From: Sapientia aquatica
GTDB taxonomy: Bacteria > Pseudomonadota > Gammaproteobacteria > Burkholderiales > Burkholderiaceae_D
Reading direction: 5' to 3'
Assembly: GCF_004358105.1 (NCBI RefSeq)
Contig: NZ_SMYL01000008.1
Span: 99,460 to 163,459 of the forward strand
Length of the DNA: 64,000 bases
The notes below the pieces were generated by a model. It had not been told where the DNA came from. It made no database searches and saw nothing but the letters and a program-made list of their open reading frames with translations. This document shows, piece by piece, positions 28,852-39,025 of the stretch (positions are counted from its first letter, which is position 1; every line of letters starts with the position of its first letter). A program made the translations under genes and the position numbers.

Positions 28852-29247
28852 ATGGGCCAAGCACTAACGAAAATTCTGTACGTTGAAGACGATTTGGATA
28901 TCCAAGCGGTAGCCAAAATCGCTTTGGAACTGGTCGGCGGACTCACCTTGTTGACTTGCAGTTCAGGTAAAGAGGCGCTTGCGACGGCCACCGAACAATT
29001 CGCCCCCGATTTAATGTTATTGGACGTCATGATGCCCGAGATGGACGGACCAACTACGCTCAAGCATTTGCGCGAATGGCCAAGCATGGCTGACACTCCG
29101 GTAATCTTCATGACCGCCAAAGTGCAGGTGAGCGAAGTGGCCTATTACAAATCGCTAGGCGCTATCGGCGTCATCGCCAAACCATTCGATCCTATGCAAC
29201 TCGCTGAGCAAGTCCGCCAACTCTACAACGGGATACCAAGCAAATGA
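28852..29247 (+). CDS. Response regulator receiver paired with Hpt
   Basis: A 131-residue receiver: EDD acidic pocket at 12-14, phospho-acceptor D58 (LMLLDVMMPEMDG), T in FMTAK and K in VIAKPF. AGGGG (28841-28845) sits six bases before the ATG at 28852; an ATG directly before it is too close. It overlaps the Hpt gene by 4 bases, so the two are translated together. With three receiver-less kinases within 20 kb, this pair is a good candidate for a shared phosphorelay. Confidence 0.9.
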   Translation: MGQALTKILYVEDDLDIQAVAKIALELVGGLTLLTCSSGKEALATATEQFAPDLMLLDVMMPEMDGPTTLKHLREWPSMADTPVIFMTAKVQVSEVAYYKSLGAIGVIAKPFDPMQLAEQVRQLYNGIPSK

Positions 29248-29636
29248 GTTCCGACGATGACATCAATGCCCAAATGCCAGAAGTCATGGAAGCCTTGCGC
29301 GCGTTGGGGGAAGTATTTTTAGCTCGCATCCCAGGCTATTTGCTCAGCATGGAAGACGAAATTAACAAGATTCAGTCAGACAATAGTGACAACACACCGC
29401 TAGAAACTTTGCACCGCCAATTGCACACCATCGCTGGATCGGCAGGCAGCTTTGGCTATGATGAATTCGGTAAGCGCGCGCGACAATGCGAGCGCCGTAT
29501 CAACGATTTGCTCAAATCGTTAAACGCAGAGCGCCCGCATCTGGACTATCCATTAATTGCGGAATTAAACATCGAACTGCACGAGTTCATGCAATGGACT
29601 CAGGTTCAATTTAAGTTGCCCGAAACCGCCAAATAA
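29244..29636 (+). CDS. Hpt-domain phosphotransfer protein
   Basis: A 130-residue helical protein with the Hpt signature LHRQLHTIAGSAGSFG, where H61 would carry phosphate, followed by a second helix (GKRARQCERRINDLL). Hpt domains shuttle phosphate between receivers. Stand-alone Hpt proteins normally link a hybrid kinase to a final regulator; here no hybrid kinase is present, so the donor may be a receiver such as the one encoded just upstream. Confidence 0.9.
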   Translation: MSSDDDINAQMPEVMEALRALGEVFLARIPGYLLSMEDEINKIQSDNSDNTPLETLHRQLHTIAGSAGSFGYDEFGKRARQCERRINDLLKSLNAERPHLDYPLIAELNIELHEFMQWTQVQFKLPETAK

Positions 29637-29686
29637 TCTGCTGTTGATTAAATCATTGATTGATTTTAGTCATAACCGTTTGCGCG

Positions 29687-31912
29687 CTAACCCTGATTCG
29701 GTGCGTAGGGTAGCGCGAACCAAAATATCGAGCCTTTTCCTACTTCGGTTTCATAACCAATTTCACCGTCCATACGCGCTACTAATTTTTGGGTGATATT
29801 GAGTCCCAATCCGGTTCCACCTTGCTGACGTGTATCGCTGCTATCGGCTTGGGCGAATTCAGAAAAAATCCTATGCCGGAATTCATCTGGAATACCAGGG
29901 CCGTGATCTTCGACCTCGATTCGCACCATGGTTTTTTGCGCGAGGATACGAATCTCAACCACGCTACCAGCAGGCGAGAATTTAGCCGCATTGGACATTA
30001 AATTAGCCATCACTTGCATCAACCGATCACGATCGCCAATCACTCTGTACACGCCCACGGGTGAGCATAATTTGTACTGCACGCTGTACGAATTGGCGTA
30101 GTCCGCATTGAGTTCAATGGCTTGCTGCACAATTTCCATCATATCGATTTGGTCAGTACGAAATACTGTTTTGCCCGACATGAGCTTTTCCATGTCCAAA
30201 ATATCGTTCACCAACACAGTTAGGCGCTTACTATTTTTGTTGGCGATGGCGACCAAGCCCAAGGCTTTGGCGGGCAAATCACCGAACACGCCCGCTTCAA
30301 GCAAACCAAGTGAAGCCGCGATCGAAGTCAGTGGTGTGCGTAGTTCGTGACTGACGGTGGAGATAAATTCACTCTTTAACTTATCAATCCGTTTTTGCTC
30401 GCTAATGTCGCTAATCACACCAATCAAGCGACTGGCTTTGCCATCCTCGCCAAACTGAATCAAACCGCGATCCACCACCCAAATATAATGTCCGTCTTTG
30501 TGCAGCAAGCGGTATTCATTTTGGAAGCGCTCAACCGCTCCATCTAAATAACGCTTTTCTTTACTGAGCAACGCTTCCACATCATCAGGATGAACCCGCT
30601 TAAGCCACTCTTGCTGTTGGTTAGGAAGTTCATCATCGCTGTAACCCAAAATAATTTTCCAGCGCGGCGAATAATAGACGGTGCCAGTTTCGATATTGCG
30701 ATCCCATAATCCATCGTTGGCACCACGCAGAGCCAACTCGAAACGCTCCTCGCTATGCGACAACTTACTGGATTGGGAACGAATTTTTTGAGTCATTTTT
30801 AACGCCAAAAAAATCGCATGATCGCGCTGCGCCAGCATCGAGGACATTAAGAAGAACAATAGCAGCGCAATGCTGCCCCCCATGAGCAGCACCACGAGGG
30901 GCAACGTCGATGAATAAGCGACGTCAAATTTCGATTTACTATTAAGCACAATCGCCCAGGTCACGCCGTAGGCCGAAATGCGCTTAACTTGTTGGTATTT
31001 GCCGCGCTCCGACGCCTTGGCCTGCTCTGCGGAATCAAACATCAAGCCCGCTTCATTGGTCTGGCTATCGACATAAATTTTGAAATCGATATCGGCAGCG
31101 TTATCACCCATAATGCCAGCCATCAAATCGTTCATACGATAGGGGCTATAAGCGAATCCCAGCAAGGCACGTAAGCGATCGGCGGGCGTGGTCATCGTTA
31201 CGCCTTTGCGGTAAATCGGAACATACATTAAGAATCCAGCCTGAACCTTGCCCTGATTCTCTTGCACCAGTTTAACCTTCTCGGTAATCATGGTCATGCC
31301 CGTTTCGGCAGCGCCGTACATGGCTTTTCGGCGGATTGGCTCTGAGTACAGGTTGTAGCCAAAGGCGACTAAATTGCGCCCTGCGAACGGCTCAATGTAA
31401 GTCACGGGCGCGGCGAACAGCTCTTTGGTCTGTGCGGGATAGACCGAAAAATTGGGGAAGCCTTCGGCGCGAATCGCTGCAACATATTCAGGCAACTGTT
31501 TAGAAGGCAGAACTTTGGCGTAACCTACCGCCAAAATACCCGGAAAGTTTTTCTCTAATTGCAAACGCGCCACGTAGTTTTTAAATGTCGTGCGGTCAAC
31601 TGACGTGTTGGCATCAAATAATCCCGCGACGCCAAACAAGATCTGCTCATGCTCGTACAAGCGGTCTTGAATACTCTTAATAACTTGCATGGATTTTTGC
31701 TCGAATAAATGCTCACGATTTTTCTCCACTTCGTGCGATAGCAACAACCAAGCAGCCACCGTGGCAGCCAAAATTAAAACTAAGGTGACAATAGCTGGCT
31801 TATTTTTGCCCGAAAAAAGCCGGCGCAGATCAACCAAATACGATTGACCTGCGCTCAACTTGGCTTCGATTTCCGACGCCAATTGTTCTGCTTTTTCGTT
31901 CGCACTGTCCAT
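29687..31912 (-). CDS. CHASE-PAS sensor histidine kinase
   Basis: Inner-membrane kinase of 741 residues: first helix about 39-57, a periplasmic CHASE domain (about 75-310; DRTTFKNYVARLQLEKNFPG and GYAKVLPS are typical), second helix about 330-352, PAS_3 domain (about 385-505), HisKA with H522 in SHELRTPL, and HATPase_c (NLMSNAAKF, DHGPGIP, GGTGLGL). No receiver. CHASE domains bind small extracellular molecules. The PAS and catalytic part matches the last PAS and catalytic part of the GAF/PAS kinase at 14.5 kb, so the two share an origin. It ends convergent with the Hpt gene. Confidence 0.94.
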   Translation of the reverse strand: MDSANEKAEQLASEIEAKLSAGQSYLVDLRRLFSGKNKPAIVTLVLILAATVAAWLLLSHEVEKNREHLFEQKSMQVIKSIQDRLYEHEQILFGVAGLFDANTSVDRTTFKNYVARLQLEKNFPGILAVGYAKVLPSKQLPEYVAAIRAEGFPNFSVYPAQTKELFAAPVTYIEPFAGRNLVAFGYNLYSEPIRRKAMYGAAETGMTMITEKVKLVQENQGKVQAGFLMYVPIYRKGVTMTTPADRLRALLGFAYSPYRMNDLMAGIMGDNAADIDFKIYVDSQTNEAGLMFDSAEQAKASERGKYQQVKRISAYGVTWAIVLNSKSKFDVAYSSTLPLVVLLMGGSIALLLFFLMSSMLAQRDHAIFLALKMTQKIRSQSSKLSHSEERFELALRGANDGLWDRNIETGTVYYSPRWKIILGYSDDELPNQQQEWLKRVHPDDVEALLSKEKRYLDGAVERFQNEYRLLHKDGHYIWVVDRGLIQFGEDGKASRLIGVISDISEQKRIDKLKSEFISTVSHELRTPLTSIAASLGLLEAGVFGDLPAKALGLVAIANKNSKRLTVLVNDILDMEKLMSGKTVFRTDQIDMMEIVQQAIELNADYANSYSVQYKLCSPVGVYRVIGDRDRLMQVMANLMSNAAKFSPAGSVVEIRILAQKTMVRIEVEDHGPGIPDEFRHRIFSEFAQADSSDTRQQGGTGLGLNITQKLVARMDGEIGYETEVGKGSIFWFALPYAPNQG

Positions 31913-31963
31913 GTGTTAAAAGTTACCTATGTAATCGACGATTTACGCCATTGATGCGCTAAC

Positions 31964-34441
31964 TTATAAGGCAGCGAAACTCACCCAAAACAACGTTCCT
32001 TGCCCTTCTTCCGATTCAAAGCCAATTTCCCCTTCCATTTTTTCCACCATTTTTTTAGCGATATGCAAGCCCAAACCAGTGCCACCTTTTTGGCGCACAT
32101 TGGCATCTTCGGCCTGTGCAAAAGTGCCGAAAATGCGCGAGCGGAATTCTAACGGAATACCAATTCCGTAATCCTGCACTTGAATACGCCAGCGGTTATC
32201 GATTTTGATAATCGATAAATTCACCGGCTTTTTAGGTGGCGAGAATTTAGCCGCGTTGGACATTAAGTTGGTCAGTACCTGCATCAAGCGACTGGCATCG
32301 GCTTTGGCCTGCGCTGTTTCCGGATGGCTGTTCAACATAAAATACACCTCTAAATTGCTGGCGAAGGCCTCATTGGATTCCATTGCTTGTTTGACGATGG
32401 TGACCAGATCGACTAGTTGCATTTCAAACGGCATTTTTCCGGCAGTGAGTTTTTCCATGTCCAAAATGTCGTTGACGATATTGATCAAGCGGCGGCTGTT
32501 GCGATGAGCGATTTTGACCAGCTCCAAACTTTTCTCAGGTAGCACGCCGCCAACGCCACCTTCTAACAATGCTAAAGAACCGCGTATCGAAGTCAGCGGA
32601 GTTCGCAATTCGTGACTCACTACCGATATAAATTCGGTCTTAAGCTGGTTAATGCGATGGCGCTCGGATTGATCCAACACAAAACACACCCAATCGCTGC
32701 TCAGGTCTTCGATTAAAGCAAAGCCAATGAGTGTTTGAATGACTAAACCGTCGCTACAAGTTAGCGGCATTTCGAACGGTAGAGGAGCTTTGTTCTGACC
32801 GAAAATTTGGCGCGAATTTAAATCTTTAAATTCATCCGGCGCTAAATCGCGCCACGCCAATTGACCGCTAACCAGATGCATTTCGGTGTAGCCGGTTAAG
32901 TCCATAAAGGCTTGATTCATTTCCAACACGACGCCATTTTTATCGCCTTGAATAATTCCAATCAATGAAGAATTAATGATGCGGCGTAAATGATTTTCGC
33001 TGTCTTCTAACGCTCTTAAGGTGCGCAATTGTTCGGTGACGTCTTTGCAGGTTCCCGCGATCTTGATGCTTTGACCTTTTTCATTTTTGGTAATCACGGT
33101 GTTGCTGACCACATTACGCACTTCGCCATCCGGTTTGATGATGCGATATTCGATCTGATAGCCTTCACCGCGCCGCAAACTTTCTTTATGCACTTGCTTA
33201 ACGCGCTCTCTATCGTCGGGATGAATATTGGAAAGCACCTGTCCAATGTTCGGCATCGATTTATCGGCGTCCATCATAAAGAAATTACTCAAAATCTCGT
33301 CGGAGAAGTGCAATTGGTCGGTTGGGTAGTCATAGCTCCAGCTACCCATCTGAGCAATTCGTTGCGCGTCGTTTAATTCGTCGTGCTGAATTTGGATGAA
33401 TTTACGCGTGATGTAATTGGTGTGCAGGTACAGCATCAAACCCGCGACCATAATTAATATCGCTGTGCCGGATAAAGTAGTGAGTATGAAAAAACGGAAG
33501 AAATCTTGATCCAGTGTCAGCAACTCTTTGACTGGCGCCACGACATAAATTTTTAGCTGTCCGTCATTCACATCGGTGACATTGATCACATACGGGTCGG
33601 CGTAGTCTTGGATTTTGCGCAGCAAGGGATAACGAGTATCGGTCCAAGGTTGGATAACAATGCGTTCAAACTGATCACGTTGGTAAATCGAGAGTCGCTG
33701 CTGGCTAGATAGCTTATCAATCGTATTGTCCGGCATGACTTTCATCTCAAGCTTTTTATCATCGGACAAAATAATCACGCCGTGTTGATCTGCTAAAAAG
33801 GTATTGGAAATATCGATATTGTGCGCTAAGCGAGCAAGATTTATTTTGACCACCACCACGCCAATAATGCGGCCCTTGAGTATGACGGGAGCACCAAAAT
33901 ACAAGCCCGGCTGGTGGGTCATTTTTCCTACAGCATATTGGTAAGAGGTATGGCCTTGCATCGCGGTGGTGAAGTAATCGCGATTCTTATAATTGATTCC
34001 AACAAATGATTCTTTATCCTGGTAATTGCTGCTGGCAACCGTATCGCCATTGACGCCCATTACCCAGATCACGTCGGCGGCAATTTTTTCCTTGGTCAAA
34101 ACCAGTAATTGGTTCAATTTTTGGACCGCGGGAATCGGCTCCCTGGCCTCACGTTCGCCCCGTTCATGAGACGCCGCAGCCGCTTGCAAGCCCGCACTCA
34201 ACTCTTCCAACGACGCCAGCACTTCGGGCAAACCGTACATAAATTTGACGCTGCGCAGATAATCAGCCGAGATGGTTTTGCCGCGTGTTCCGGCGTAGTC
34301 GTACTCTTTGCTAATTAAACTCGTTGCGCGCAGTTTGAATTGATTGGTTTGGTAAATCCAAGCGCCACAACCCCACGCGATACAAAGCAGCAGCGCCATC
34401 AATACGATGCTAATTCGGACGGTAAGGACGTTTAATTTCAT
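31964..34441 (-). CDS. Cache-PAS sensor histidine kinase (DctB-like sensor)
   Basis: Membrane kinase of 825 residues. Helix 1 at about 8-30, a large periplasmic double-Cache-like domain (about 40-310; NYKNRDYFTTAMQGHTSYQYAVGK and GLYFGAPVILKGRIIGVVVVKI are like DctB-type C4-dicarboxylate sensors), helix 2 at about 318-345, a PAS_3 domain (about 365-475), a second PAS (about 480-590), HisKA with H610, and HATPase_c (NLMSNAAKF, DYGIGIP, GGTGLGL). No receiver. It lies 51 bases upstream of the CHASE kinase on the same strand, so they may be co-transcribed. A small organic acid or amino acid ligand is plausible. Confidence 0.93.
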   Translation of the reverse strand: MKLNVLTVRISIVLMALLLCIAWGCGAWIYQTNQFKLRATSLISKEYDYAGTRGKTISADYLRSVKFMYGLPEVLASLEELSAGLQAAAASHERGEREAREPIPAVQKLNQLLVLTKEKIAADVIWVMGVNGDTVASSNYQDKESFVGINYKNRDYFTTAMQGHTSYQYAVGKMTHQPGLYFGAPVILKGRIIGVVVVKINLARLAHNIDISNTFLADQHGVIILSDDKKLEMKVMPDNTIDKLSSQQRLSIYQRDQFERIVIQPWTDTRYPLLRKIQDYADPYVINVTDVNDGQLKIYVVAPVKELLTLDQDFFRFFILTTLSGTAILIMVAGLMLYLHTNYITRKFIQIQHDELNDAQRIAQMGSWSYDYPTDQLHFSDEILSNFFMMDADKSMPNIGQVLSNIHPDDRERVKQVHKESLRRGEGYQIEYRIIKPDGEVRNVVSNTVITKNEKGQSIKIAGTCKDVTEQLRTLRALEDSENHLRRIINSSLIGIIQGDKNGVVLEMNQAFMDLTGYTEMHLVSGQLAWRDLAPDEFKDLNSRQIFGQNKAPLPFEMPLTCSDGLVIQTLIGFALIEDLSSDWVCFVLDQSERHRINQLKTEFISVVSHELRTPLTSIRGSLALLEGGVGGVLPEKSLELVKIAHRNSRRLINIVNDILDMEKLTAGKMPFEMQLVDLVTIVKQAMESNEAFASNLEVYFMLNSHPETAQAKADASRLMQVLTNLMSNAAKFSPPKKPVNLSIIKIDNRWRIQVQDYGIGIPLEFRSRIFGTFAQAEDANVRQKGGTGLGLHIAKKMVEKMEGEIGFESEEGQGTLFWVSFAAL

Positions 34442-34681
34442 AGGAAAAGATGCAATCCAATTTGCGTTTTAGCAATTAATTTAATCAATAGGATTCGCCT
34501 TGCAAACTACCTCAATCTCTTGCAAGTATAGTAAACAAGAGGGGAAAACCAAGTTTTAAACGCCTATTCAAGAAACACTGGACAGGCAATCGCCATTGCT
34601 CCCAAGGTTGACGGGAACGGGTGATTAAGCTCAATTTTTTTATGCTTATTAATCTAGTCAATAGAACAAAATTTAGACCAA

Positions 34682-34708
34682 AAAAAACGCCCATTAAGAG
34701 CGTTTTTT
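34682..34708 (-). terminator. Intrinsic terminator after receptor 3
   Basis: AAAAAACGC (34682-34690) pairs with GCGTTTTTT (34700-34708) around a 9-base loop. On the minus strand this is a stem with a T-run 23 bases after the receptor stop. The A/T symmetry means it could work in both directions. Confidence 0.8.
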
Positions 34709-34730
34709 AGGGGTAGATAAGCGTAAAAAA

Positions 34731-37037
34731 TTAGTACTTCAATTCCCAGCGCAAGGAGTAGGTCGTGTAGGTCGGGGTTACTACGCTGGAGACTTCAGGA
34801 TAGCCCAAGCTTGAAATCGTACTCGTTAAGTAGTCGCTATTGACGGCGTTATTGACCGAGAAGCGCAATTGCGACGTGATGCTAAATTTCCACAAGGCGT
34901 ACATATCCACTTGCCGCTTAAGTCCAATCGAATTGGCTTGCGTAGTACTGCTTTGAACGATGTAGGCCGGTGTCCAATTGATGTTGCCACCCAAGGTCAA
35001 GGGCAACTTCGCCAACTTGTAATCCATACCCAAATTCGCTGTTTGCGAAGGCTGTTGGTCGATGCGATTATTCGGCCCTTGGATGTCGGTCACACTAGAC
35101 CAAAAATGGCTGTAGTTACTGCGCAGCGCAATGTTCGGCGCTTGCGGGAAAAAATCCTGCAACTCAAACTTGGCTTCAAGCTCAATACCGCGGGTCGTCG
35201 CGGAATCCAGATTAACCGGAGCGGCCACCCAGCGGCCATTAACCAAACTGGTTTCATGGCGGATTAAATTGCGGATATCGCGATAGAAAAAATTAGCCGC
35301 CAAGATGCCGGAATGGGACAAATAATGTTCGTAACCAAAATCGATCCCGTTGGCGACTTCTGGTTTGAGATAAGGATTGCCGATCCGGTCAGGGTTGATC
35401 GGACTATTATTCTGCGCTAAGGATGGCAGCGCGATGATGTCGTTTAAAGAAGGCGGACGATAGCTATGCGTTATGCTGCTGCGCAATTGATCTTTAGGCA
35501 TATCAGGAATGCGCCACACTAGGTGGAATAACGGCGCCCAAACACCGCTTTTATTGTTGACTTCACCGGTTGGCAAGGTGCTGCTGGTTTGAATTCCTTC
35601 CCAACGCAATCCTGCGTTGGCTGACCAATTTGGATTGATTTCCCACTCGTCTTGAATATAGGCGGCCAGTTGCCGAATCTGCGCGCTCAAATTATCGCCC
35701 GAACCGTCGAAAGTCGGCGCGCCGTTATTGGTGGCGACCTCGGTTTCACTGCGACGCGTCCAATCAGCATTAAAACCGGTTGCAATGCTGTGGCCGTTCG
35801 AGAGAATTTTGGAATACTTCGCGCCTATGCTCGATACAGTGTCGCTCGTGTTGTTAGTAGTAATTAATTGTTCTGAGCCAATCGCTTGACCGGTTTGGAG
35901 GCGATTGGTGTCTGAATTATTTTCGGATTTACCGAGACCAAACTTCAACTCCAGCTTGGCCCCATCGTCCATCCGATGGTTGTAGTTAGAAAATAAGCGC
36001 GACACATATACATGCGATTCGGTATGAATATCCGCGAATTCATACGGCGCTGCTTGACCGTCGAGCTGATCTAATAAACTGCTTCCATTAGATTGACTGC
36101 GCGAATACAGCAAAAAAGGCTGCAGCGCTAATTTATCGCCATTGGAAAATTTATATTCAACCCGCGGCGATAAATGCACGCCCGAGGAAACACCGGTCGA
36201 TTGATCCACAATCCGCTGTGCGTCTTGATCGTTGATCACGTTATCGGTAAAACTTTCATTACGGCGGCGGTTTTGAAATACTGAACCCGAGAAAGTGTAA
36301 TTAAGCGCTCCATTCTCACCGGGCGAGGTGAGCGAAATATTAGGCCCATGCCGACCTTGCTCGACACTGTCGGCCAGTTTTAATTGCGAATCTTTTTGCT
36401 TGTAGTCTTCACGCAGCACGATGTTAATAATTCCGGCCACGGCTTGGGTGGTAAATTCAGCCACCGGAGCGCGAATAATTTCAATCCGTTCGACCTGATC
36501 TGGCGACAAAGTATCGAGCGAAAATCCGCGCGGCATACGTTCGCCGTTGATCAAAATTTGGGTATAACCGCTGCCCATGCCGCGCATCCGAATATCACCG
36601 CCACGCCCCGGTGTTCCGCCCACCGTCACGCCGGGCAAACGCTTTAAAATTTCACCGACTGAACTATCACCATCGCGATCTAAATCTTCGCGACCAATGA
36701 TGATCTTGGAAGCCGTTGACTGCCGCCGCACATCCATATCAGTTTGAACCCCGCCGTTAATGACCACGGTTGGCACCGATGGATCAACCGGCGCATCGCG
36801 ACGTTTTGGCTTTGCTGGCCCTACGACTGAATCATTCGCAGTTGGAGTGGTGGCATCGGTATTCGTTTGGGTCGTCGATGCTGGCGTGGAAGGAACTGCA
36901 GGGCTTGAAGCAGCTGGGGCGGCGTTATTAGTGGGTGCAGTTGATTGACCTATTTGCTGGTCAAATCCATATGACGTACTTGAAACTAAGGCAGAACCCA
37001 ACAACACAACACGCGACGCTGATAATAAAGATGACAT
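34731..37037 (-). CDS. TonB-dependent outer-membrane receptor 3
   Basis: Outer-membrane receptor of 768 residues. A signal peptide (VVLLGSALVSSTSYGF) is followed by a Thr/Ala/Pro-rich linker (about 30-80), the plug (TASKIIIGREDLDRDGDSSV, LKRLPGVTV, IRMRGMGSGYTQILINGERM, IEIIRAPVAEF, AGIINIVLRE) and the barrel (SYRPPSLNDIIALPS, KPEVANGIDFGYEHYL, FSVNNAVNSDYL), ending LRWELKY. I chose the ATG at 37037, since the 59 preceding codons have no features. It has no tonB/exb genes beside it and must use those of another locus. Its plug is unlike those of receptors 1 and 2. Ligand unknown. Confidence 0.88.
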   Translation of the reverse strand: MSSLLSASRVVLLGSALVSSTSYGFDQQIGQSTAPTNNAAPAASSPAVPSTPASTTQTNTDATTPTANDSVVGPAKPKRRDAPVDPSVPTVVINGGVQTDMDVRRQSTASKIIIGREDLDRDGDSSVGEILKRLPGVTVGGTPGRGGDIRMRGMGSGYTQILINGERMPRGFSLDTLSPDQVERIEIIRAPVAEFTTQAVAGIINIVLREDYKQKDSQLKLADSVEQGRHGPNISLTSPGENGALNYTFSGSVFQNRRRNESFTDNVINDQDAQRIVDQSTGVSSGVHLSPRVEYKFSNGDKLALQPFLLYSRSQSNGSSLLDQLDGQAAPYEFADIHTESHVYVSRLFSNYNHRMDDGAKLELKFGLGKSENNSDTNRLQTGQAIGSEQLITTNNTSDTVSSIGAKYSKILSNGHSIATGFNADWTRRSETEVATNNGAPTFDGSGDNLSAQIRQLAAYIQDEWEINPNWSANAGLRWEGIQTSSTLPTGEVNNKSGVWAPLFHLVWRIPDMPKDQLRSSITHSYRPPSLNDIIALPSLAQNNSPINPDRIGNPYLKPEVANGIDFGYEHYLSHSGILAANFFYRDIRNLIRHETSLVNGRWVAAPVNLDSATTRGIELEAKFELQDFFPQAPNIALRSNYSHFWSSVTDIQGPNNRIDQQPSQTANLGMDYKLAKLPLTLGGNINWTPAYIVQSSTTQANSIGLKRQVDMYALWKFSITSQLRFSVNNAVNSDYLTSTISSLGYPEVSSVVTPTYTTYSLRWELKY

Positions 37038-37213
37038 AATCAAAGGCTTAGGAAATAAACTGCAATGTGGAAAATACGTACATTTTATGTAGACAATCTC
37101 TAAAATAGCCAGCAACTTGGTGTACTGATTTGTAGCGCACTGAAACAATACCATCACCACCCCGCGCAAACCCGTGTAATTTCGCGCCATTTTTTTAATC
37201 AAGATCGATATCA

Positions 37214-37621
37214 ATGAACCAAGATAACATCATCATTCCGCTCGACGAAATCGAACTCAGCGCGATTAGAGCGCAAGGCGCAGGCGGGCAAAACGTCAAT
37301 AAAGTCTCGTCCGCAATTCATCTGCGATTTGATATTGGTGCATCGAGCTTGCCGGCTCAGCTTAAGCAGCGTCTGTTGGAATCGAACGACCAACGCATTA
37401 CCAAACAAGGCGTCATTATTTTAAAAGCCCAGTCGCACCGCACCCAAGAACGCAATAAAGAAGATGCGCTACAGCGGCTGCAGCAAGTCATCGCTGAGGC
37501 AAGTTACGTTGCCAAAGTGCGCTATCCGACCAAACCTAGCAAAGGCGCAAAGACGCGCCGCTTAGAAGGAAAAACGCAACGCTCTGAAGTCAAAGCGTTG
37601 CGCCATAAAGTCACTTATTAA
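37214..37621 (+). CDS. arfB: ArfB (YaeJ), ribosome-rescue peptidyl-tRNA hydrolase
   Basis: Frees ribosomes stalled at mRNA ends lacking a stop codon. The 135 residues show the catalytic GGQ motif (GAGGQNVNK, G24-G25-Q26), the release-factor-like domain, and the long basic tail (KPSKGAKTRRLEGKTQRSEVKALRHK) that enters the empty mRNA channel. Length is as in E. coli. It stands alone, divergent from receptor 3. Confidence 0.97.
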   Translation: MNQDNIIIPLDEIELSAIRAQGAGGQNVNKVSSAIHLRFDIGASSLPAQLKQRLLESNDQRITKQGVIILKAQSHRTQERNKEDALQRLQQVIAEASYVAKVRYPTKPSKGAKTRRLEGKTQRSEVKALRHKVTY

Positions 37622-37642
37622 TTATCGTTGAGCGAAGCTGCA

Positions 37643-38056
37643 TCAATCGGAATTGGCTTTTCGGGATCCGTCTGGATTGCGTTCGATTAATTCAATTTTG
37701 TAGCCGTCTGGATCGGTAATAAACGCAATCACCGTGCTTCCACCTTTTACCGGTCCCGCTTCGCGTGTCACGTTACCACCGGCTGCACGAGCCGCGTCAC
37801 AGGCTTCATAGGCGTTCACAACACTAATGGCGATGTGGCCGTAGGCGGTTCCCAATTCGTATTTATCGACGCCGTAGTTGTAGGTCAATTCCAATTCTGC
37901 GTGATCTGGATTGGTGCCGAAACCGACGAATGCCAAGGTGTATTTATATTCAGGATTTTCGCTCACGCGAAGCAATTTCATGCCTAGTACTTTGGTATAA
38001 AAATCGATCGAGCGCTGCAAGTCACCGACTCGCAGCATGGTATGTAATATGCGCAT
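37643..38056 (-). CDS. gloA: Glyoxalase I (lactoylglutathione lyase)
   Basis: Detoxifies methylglyoxal by isomerising its glutathione hemithioacetal. The 137-residue protein is a complete VOC-fold enzyme with metal ligands at the same positions as the E. coli Ni enzyme: H5, E56, H74 and E122. GAAGG sits about eight bases before the ATG at 38056; the ATG nine bases earlier overlaps that site. It converges with arfB, with 21 bases between stop codons. Confidence 0.96.
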   Translation of the reverse strand: MRILHTMLRVGDLQRSIDFYTKVLGMKLLRVSENPEYKYTLAFVGFGTNPDHAELELTYNYGVDKYELGTAYGHIAISVVNAYEACDAARAAGGNVTREAGPVKGGSTVIAFITDPDGYKIELIERNPDGSRKANSD

Positions 38057-38215
38057 TTTTTGCATCCTTCAGTTACGATGAAATGGTTGTCCGATTGGGA
38101 TAACGCTTGGGATAAATTCCTACTCAGAAAACAAAATTGGTTGAATGCTTATCTCTAGCACTCAACCAATGAGGAGAAATCCGTTAGCTATTTTATCAGT
38201 AATTGCAAAACCGCT

Positions 38216-39025
38216 TTATTTGACGAAGCGCAACGTCATCCGATCGCTCTCACCAATATCGGTATACATTTGTCGATCTTTTTCTTTATTTGCAAAGGTC
38301 GGTGGCAAGGCCCACACGCCGCCTTCGTGCAGCGCGTTGTCTTTCGGATTGGCATTGATTTCGGATTTAGCGGCTAATTTAAAACCCACGCTCTCCGCCA
38401 ATTTAATGACGTAAGCTTCGGACACATAACCGGTGCTGGCATTGGCATCTTGTACTTGTCCCACTGGCAAGCGATGTTCCACCACACCAAACACACCGCC
38501 TTTTTTGAGACTGGCATAGACATTTTTAAATAGCAGTTTCATGTTGTCGTCACCGCCAACTATCCAGTTGTGAATATTGCGAAAAGTCAGCACCATATCG
38601 ACGCTTTCGTTCGGGGCAAACTCTAAACTCACCGGTGGTTCAAAAACGGCCGTTTTGACTTTGCCATAAACGCTTAAATTGCCATCCAATTTTTCTTTGA
38701 ATTTAGCGAAGCTTTTACGTCCGTAATCGCTTTCCGATTCTGGACTCTGCAATGCTTCGATCAACTGGCCTTGCTGCTGCAAATACGGGGCAAGAATCTC
38801 GGTGTACCAGCCATTTCCCGGTGAAAGCTCAACCACGGTCATTTTTGGCGTGATTCCAAAAAACCGCAGCGTTTCCAGCGGATGCCGCGCGGCGTCGCGT
38901 TTCTTGTTGACTTCAGATCGCTGTGGCCCAGCAATCGCGCTTTGTAAGCCATCGTCTGCCAAAGCGGCTTGCGCAACAAAGTTCGCAGCTAACAAAAGAA
39001 CTAGCGCGGGTAAAAATCGTTTCAT
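38216..39025 (-). CDS. Exported SAM-dependent methyltransferase-like protein
   Basis: A 269-residue protein with a Sec signal peptide (FLPALVLLLAANFVAQAALA, cleaved near 23) followed by a class I methyltransferase fold: TVVELSPGNGWYTEILAPYL (motif I), ESVDMVLTFRNIHNW (motif IV region) and LKKGGVFGVVEHR. It belongs to a widespread group of predicted periplasmic methyltransferases (COG4798-like). How SAM would be supplied outside the cytoplasm is not known, so the function is unclear. GGAG eight bases before the ATG at 39025 fixes the start. Confidence 0.85.
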   Translation of the reverse strand: MKRFLPALVLLLAANFVAQAALADDGLQSAIAGPQRSEVNKKRDAARHPLETLRFFGITPKMTVVELSPGNGWYTEILAPYLQQQGQLIEALQSPESESDYGRKSFAKFKEKLDGNLSVYGKVKTAVFEPPVSLEFAPNESVDMVLTFRNIHNWIVGGDDNMKLLFKNVYASLKKGGVFGVVEHRLPVGQVQDANASTGYVSEAYVIKLAESVGFKLAAKSEINANPKDNALHEGGVWALPPTFANKEKDRQMYTDIGESDRMTLRFVK

